55,005 nt of DNA from Sandaracinaceae bacterium (GTDB taxonomy: Bacteria; Myxococcota_A; Polyangia; Polyangiales; JADJQN01), in contig JADJQN010000016.1 of the NCBI GenBank assembly GCA_016712745.1, forward strand, positions 1-55,005. The letters are read 5' to 3'. Numbering within the stretch: the stretch's first letter is position 1; each line of letters begins with the position of its first letter. The position numbers and the translations under genes are program-made. The notes below the pieces were generated by a model, which was not told where the DNA came from, searched no databases, and worked only from the letters and a program-made list of their open reading frames with translations. This document shows, piece by piece, positions 53,346 to 55,005 of the stretch.

Positions 53346-54830
53346 TCAGTGGATGACGATTGAGGCCCAGTTCCCCGGGAGTAGCTCACCGAGCTTGTTT
53401 GCCGGGTGATCCCGCACGCGCGCGATCACGTCGGCAAGGTAGGCGAAGGGGTTGATGTCGCGCGCCTGCACGTCGCGATGAGCGAGAGAGACCCGCAACG
53501 GTTCTTCCCGCTTCGAGGTCGCCCGACGAAGAGAAAGTTCTTTCGTCCGAGGGCGACGGCGTCGAAGCGCGCGCTCAGAGATGTTGCTGTCGAGAGGATT
53601 TTCGCGTCGTCGAGAAAGCGTCCGAGCTCGCCACTGGTTGAGGGGGGTGTACTGAATAGCGCCTCCGAGTGCTCTGCGGAGGGCACGCATGTTGCGCATC
53701 GAGCCACTCTTTGAGTCTCCGAGCGCGCGGGCGCAGCGCTGTCTTTGCGAAGCTGTAGGTGTTCAGGCTTGCCGACGATGCGCATCTCGAGCGCTTGATG
53801 CCCGACGCGGTACATCTCAAGAATGAGCGCGATGGCTTCGCCTGCGATGGGCGCGGACTTCTGCGCGTCGTAAAACGACGACGACATGCGCGTAGCATCC
53901 AGCGCGCTCGCGTGAGGCGACCTGCGACGACGTTGTAGCCGGCGCACCCGTCGACGAGCAGGGTTCCCGCGGTCGACTTGAGCACCTCCCTTAGGCGTCT
54001 CACCGCTTCGACTCGCTGCAACATGTAGGCGATGTTCCGCCGTCGGTGGCGTCCTGCTCACAAACGTCCACACGCATTCAGTCTTCGGCTTCTTCTCGCC
54101 GCCATCCAGCATGCGTGCATATCTCAAAGTCTCATCCGCGCATATGAGCGACGCGTGCGCAAGCGCACCTGGGAGACGCGTCGAGAGGCTCTACGACGGT
54201 GCTGGCGCGGTGAAAGAGCTGTTCATCGTCGAGCGCGATATCGCCACGCCTTGGCGCTTGAAATCCTCGATGCGGTAGATGGGAATGGAGTCCGCGCACT
54301 TCTGACCGCGAGATGAGCCATCAGGCTTGCGCGAAGCGACCGCCTTCAACGACTTCGGACACCGGGCGCTGTCAGCACGCACCTCCCGCCGCATGCGCAC
54401 CGAAGAATTTCTTGCACGTGCTCGTGACGCACGATGCGGGGCGGTACGTACTCAAATACGTCGCGGTCCGACCTTTCCAAGCTTCGAAAACTGCGTCCCG
54501 CCACACACTGAGTGCACGTCCCGGTGGTCTGCGTCGGGCACCGCGTGCCTGATGCGCACGGGCCGGCATTGAATCGCGTGCCTCCGTTTTCGCCTTAGCG
54601 TGTGTCGCTGCAACCTCCGCCGGCGTGCGCCTTCCACGCCGGGAGACTCCCCGGCCACGCTCGGCATCTCTCCGACCGCGGACCCATCACCACCTTCAGC
54701 TGAGCAATCTGACGTTCGAGACTTCCGATGCGTTCCGCTTGTGCACGCACAAGCGGCACCAGAGCTATGAGCGCGCATTCATGGTCGACTTCCGAACCTG
54801 CATCAATGACGTTGATCGGGCCTTCTGAGC
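53346..54830 (-). pseudogene. IS66-family TnpC transposase, multiple frameshifts
   Basis: Segments in different frames add up to an IS66 transposase. The N-terminal coiled coil is RAQAERIGSLERQIAQLKVV. The zinc-ribbon region is near 54400 and KCADSIPIYRIEDFKRQGVA follows. The catalytic region is TLLVDGCAGYNVVAGRLTRA, and the end contains ALGRKNFLFVGRP and NPFAYLADVIARVRDHPANK, with the stop at 53346. At least four frame changes are needed. The start is approximate because the junction with tnpB is unclear. It is not functional as written. Confidence 0.75.
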
Positions 54831-55005
54831 GCTTGTCGATCCCCCTCGGTGTCCATCGCGAAAGACGCCTTGCAGACAGGTCGATTCCGTCGAGCAGCAT
54901 CGCAAGCTCGCTTCGTTTCGATATCGATGTGCGCGCGACGCGCGCGTCCTCTTCGGCATTCGAAACCGGCCGCGTTCAAGACGCTTCATCAAACGACAAA
55001 GCCTC
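54831..55005 (-). pseudogene. IS66 TnpB C-terminal end (partial at window edge)
   Basis: KRLERGRFRMP and SELAMLLDGIDLSARRLSRW match the C-terminus of the IS66 accessory protein TnpB, in two frames. The gene continues beyond the window. Confidence 0.6.

Overview
The window looks like chromosomal accessory DNA from a Myxococcota-type bacterium, or a metagenomic relative of one. The evidence is the crowd of large secreted lipoproteins with Asp/Ala/Gly-rich 'DAGxDA' linkers, cysteine-rich modules, seven-bladed RCC1 propellers, FG-GAP repeats and parallel beta-helices. A eukaryotic-type Ser/Thr kinase operon and G+C-rich codon use point the same way. No rRNA, tRNA, CRISPR array, replication origin or integron integrase was recognised.

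Positions 1-15464 are an orderly cell-surface region with every frame intact. It holds a partial lipoprotein with ADAYV repeats on the minus strand, a 1338-residue adhesin-like lipoprotein with 7 beta-sandwich and 7 FG-GAP repeats, a beta-helix lipoprotein, and three paralogous Cys-rich/RCC1 lipoproteins joined by 4-base stop/start overlaps.

From about 15.98 kb the layout changes. Eleven copies of a 160-bp repeat (called R here), all in the same orientation, cut the DNA into unrelated blocks. At most junctions a gene stops abruptly against R, and the gene on the other side of R is a different one. The blocks are: (R1-R2) a 5'-truncated tryptophan dioxygenase with kynureninase and a lipoprotein; (R2-R3) a lipoprotein; (R3-R4) a frameshifted beta-helix lipoprotein and a PD40 fragment; (R4-R5) a mercury-type merR with a thioredoxin-fold gene; (R5-R6) an A+T-richer toxin/immunity-like pair and the N-terminus of a Tc-toxin-like protein; (R6-R7) a small anchored protein and an FG-GAP tail; (R7-R8) an IS91-like unit, an IS3-family element, a nucleotidyltransferase, a broken macroglobulin-like gene and a Ser/Thr kinase operon; (R8-R9) an unknown truncated ORF, a fourth RCC1 lipoprotein and a truncated transposase; (R9-R10) a truncated glycosyltransferase, an acetyltransferase and the first codons of an ABC ATPase; (R10-R11) a subclass B1 metallo-beta-lactamase with a frameshift, VanW and a Kazal-type lipoprotein.

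The last part (48.6-55.0 kb) is a second copy of the IS91-like unit with a degenerate IS3 copy, a frameshifted lipoprotein and a broken IS66 element that runs off the window. A diverged version of R's right half (called D) occurs three times in the opposite orientation. R and D bound both IS91-like units, so R is probably a terminus of that transposon family.

The R-bounded patchwork is the most unusual signal. It can be read as a recombination-site cassette system, as an IS91-derived short repeat with deletions between direct copies, or as chimeric assembly across a high-copy repeat. The many single-base frameshifts make the assembly explanation serious, and reads spanning each R would decide it.
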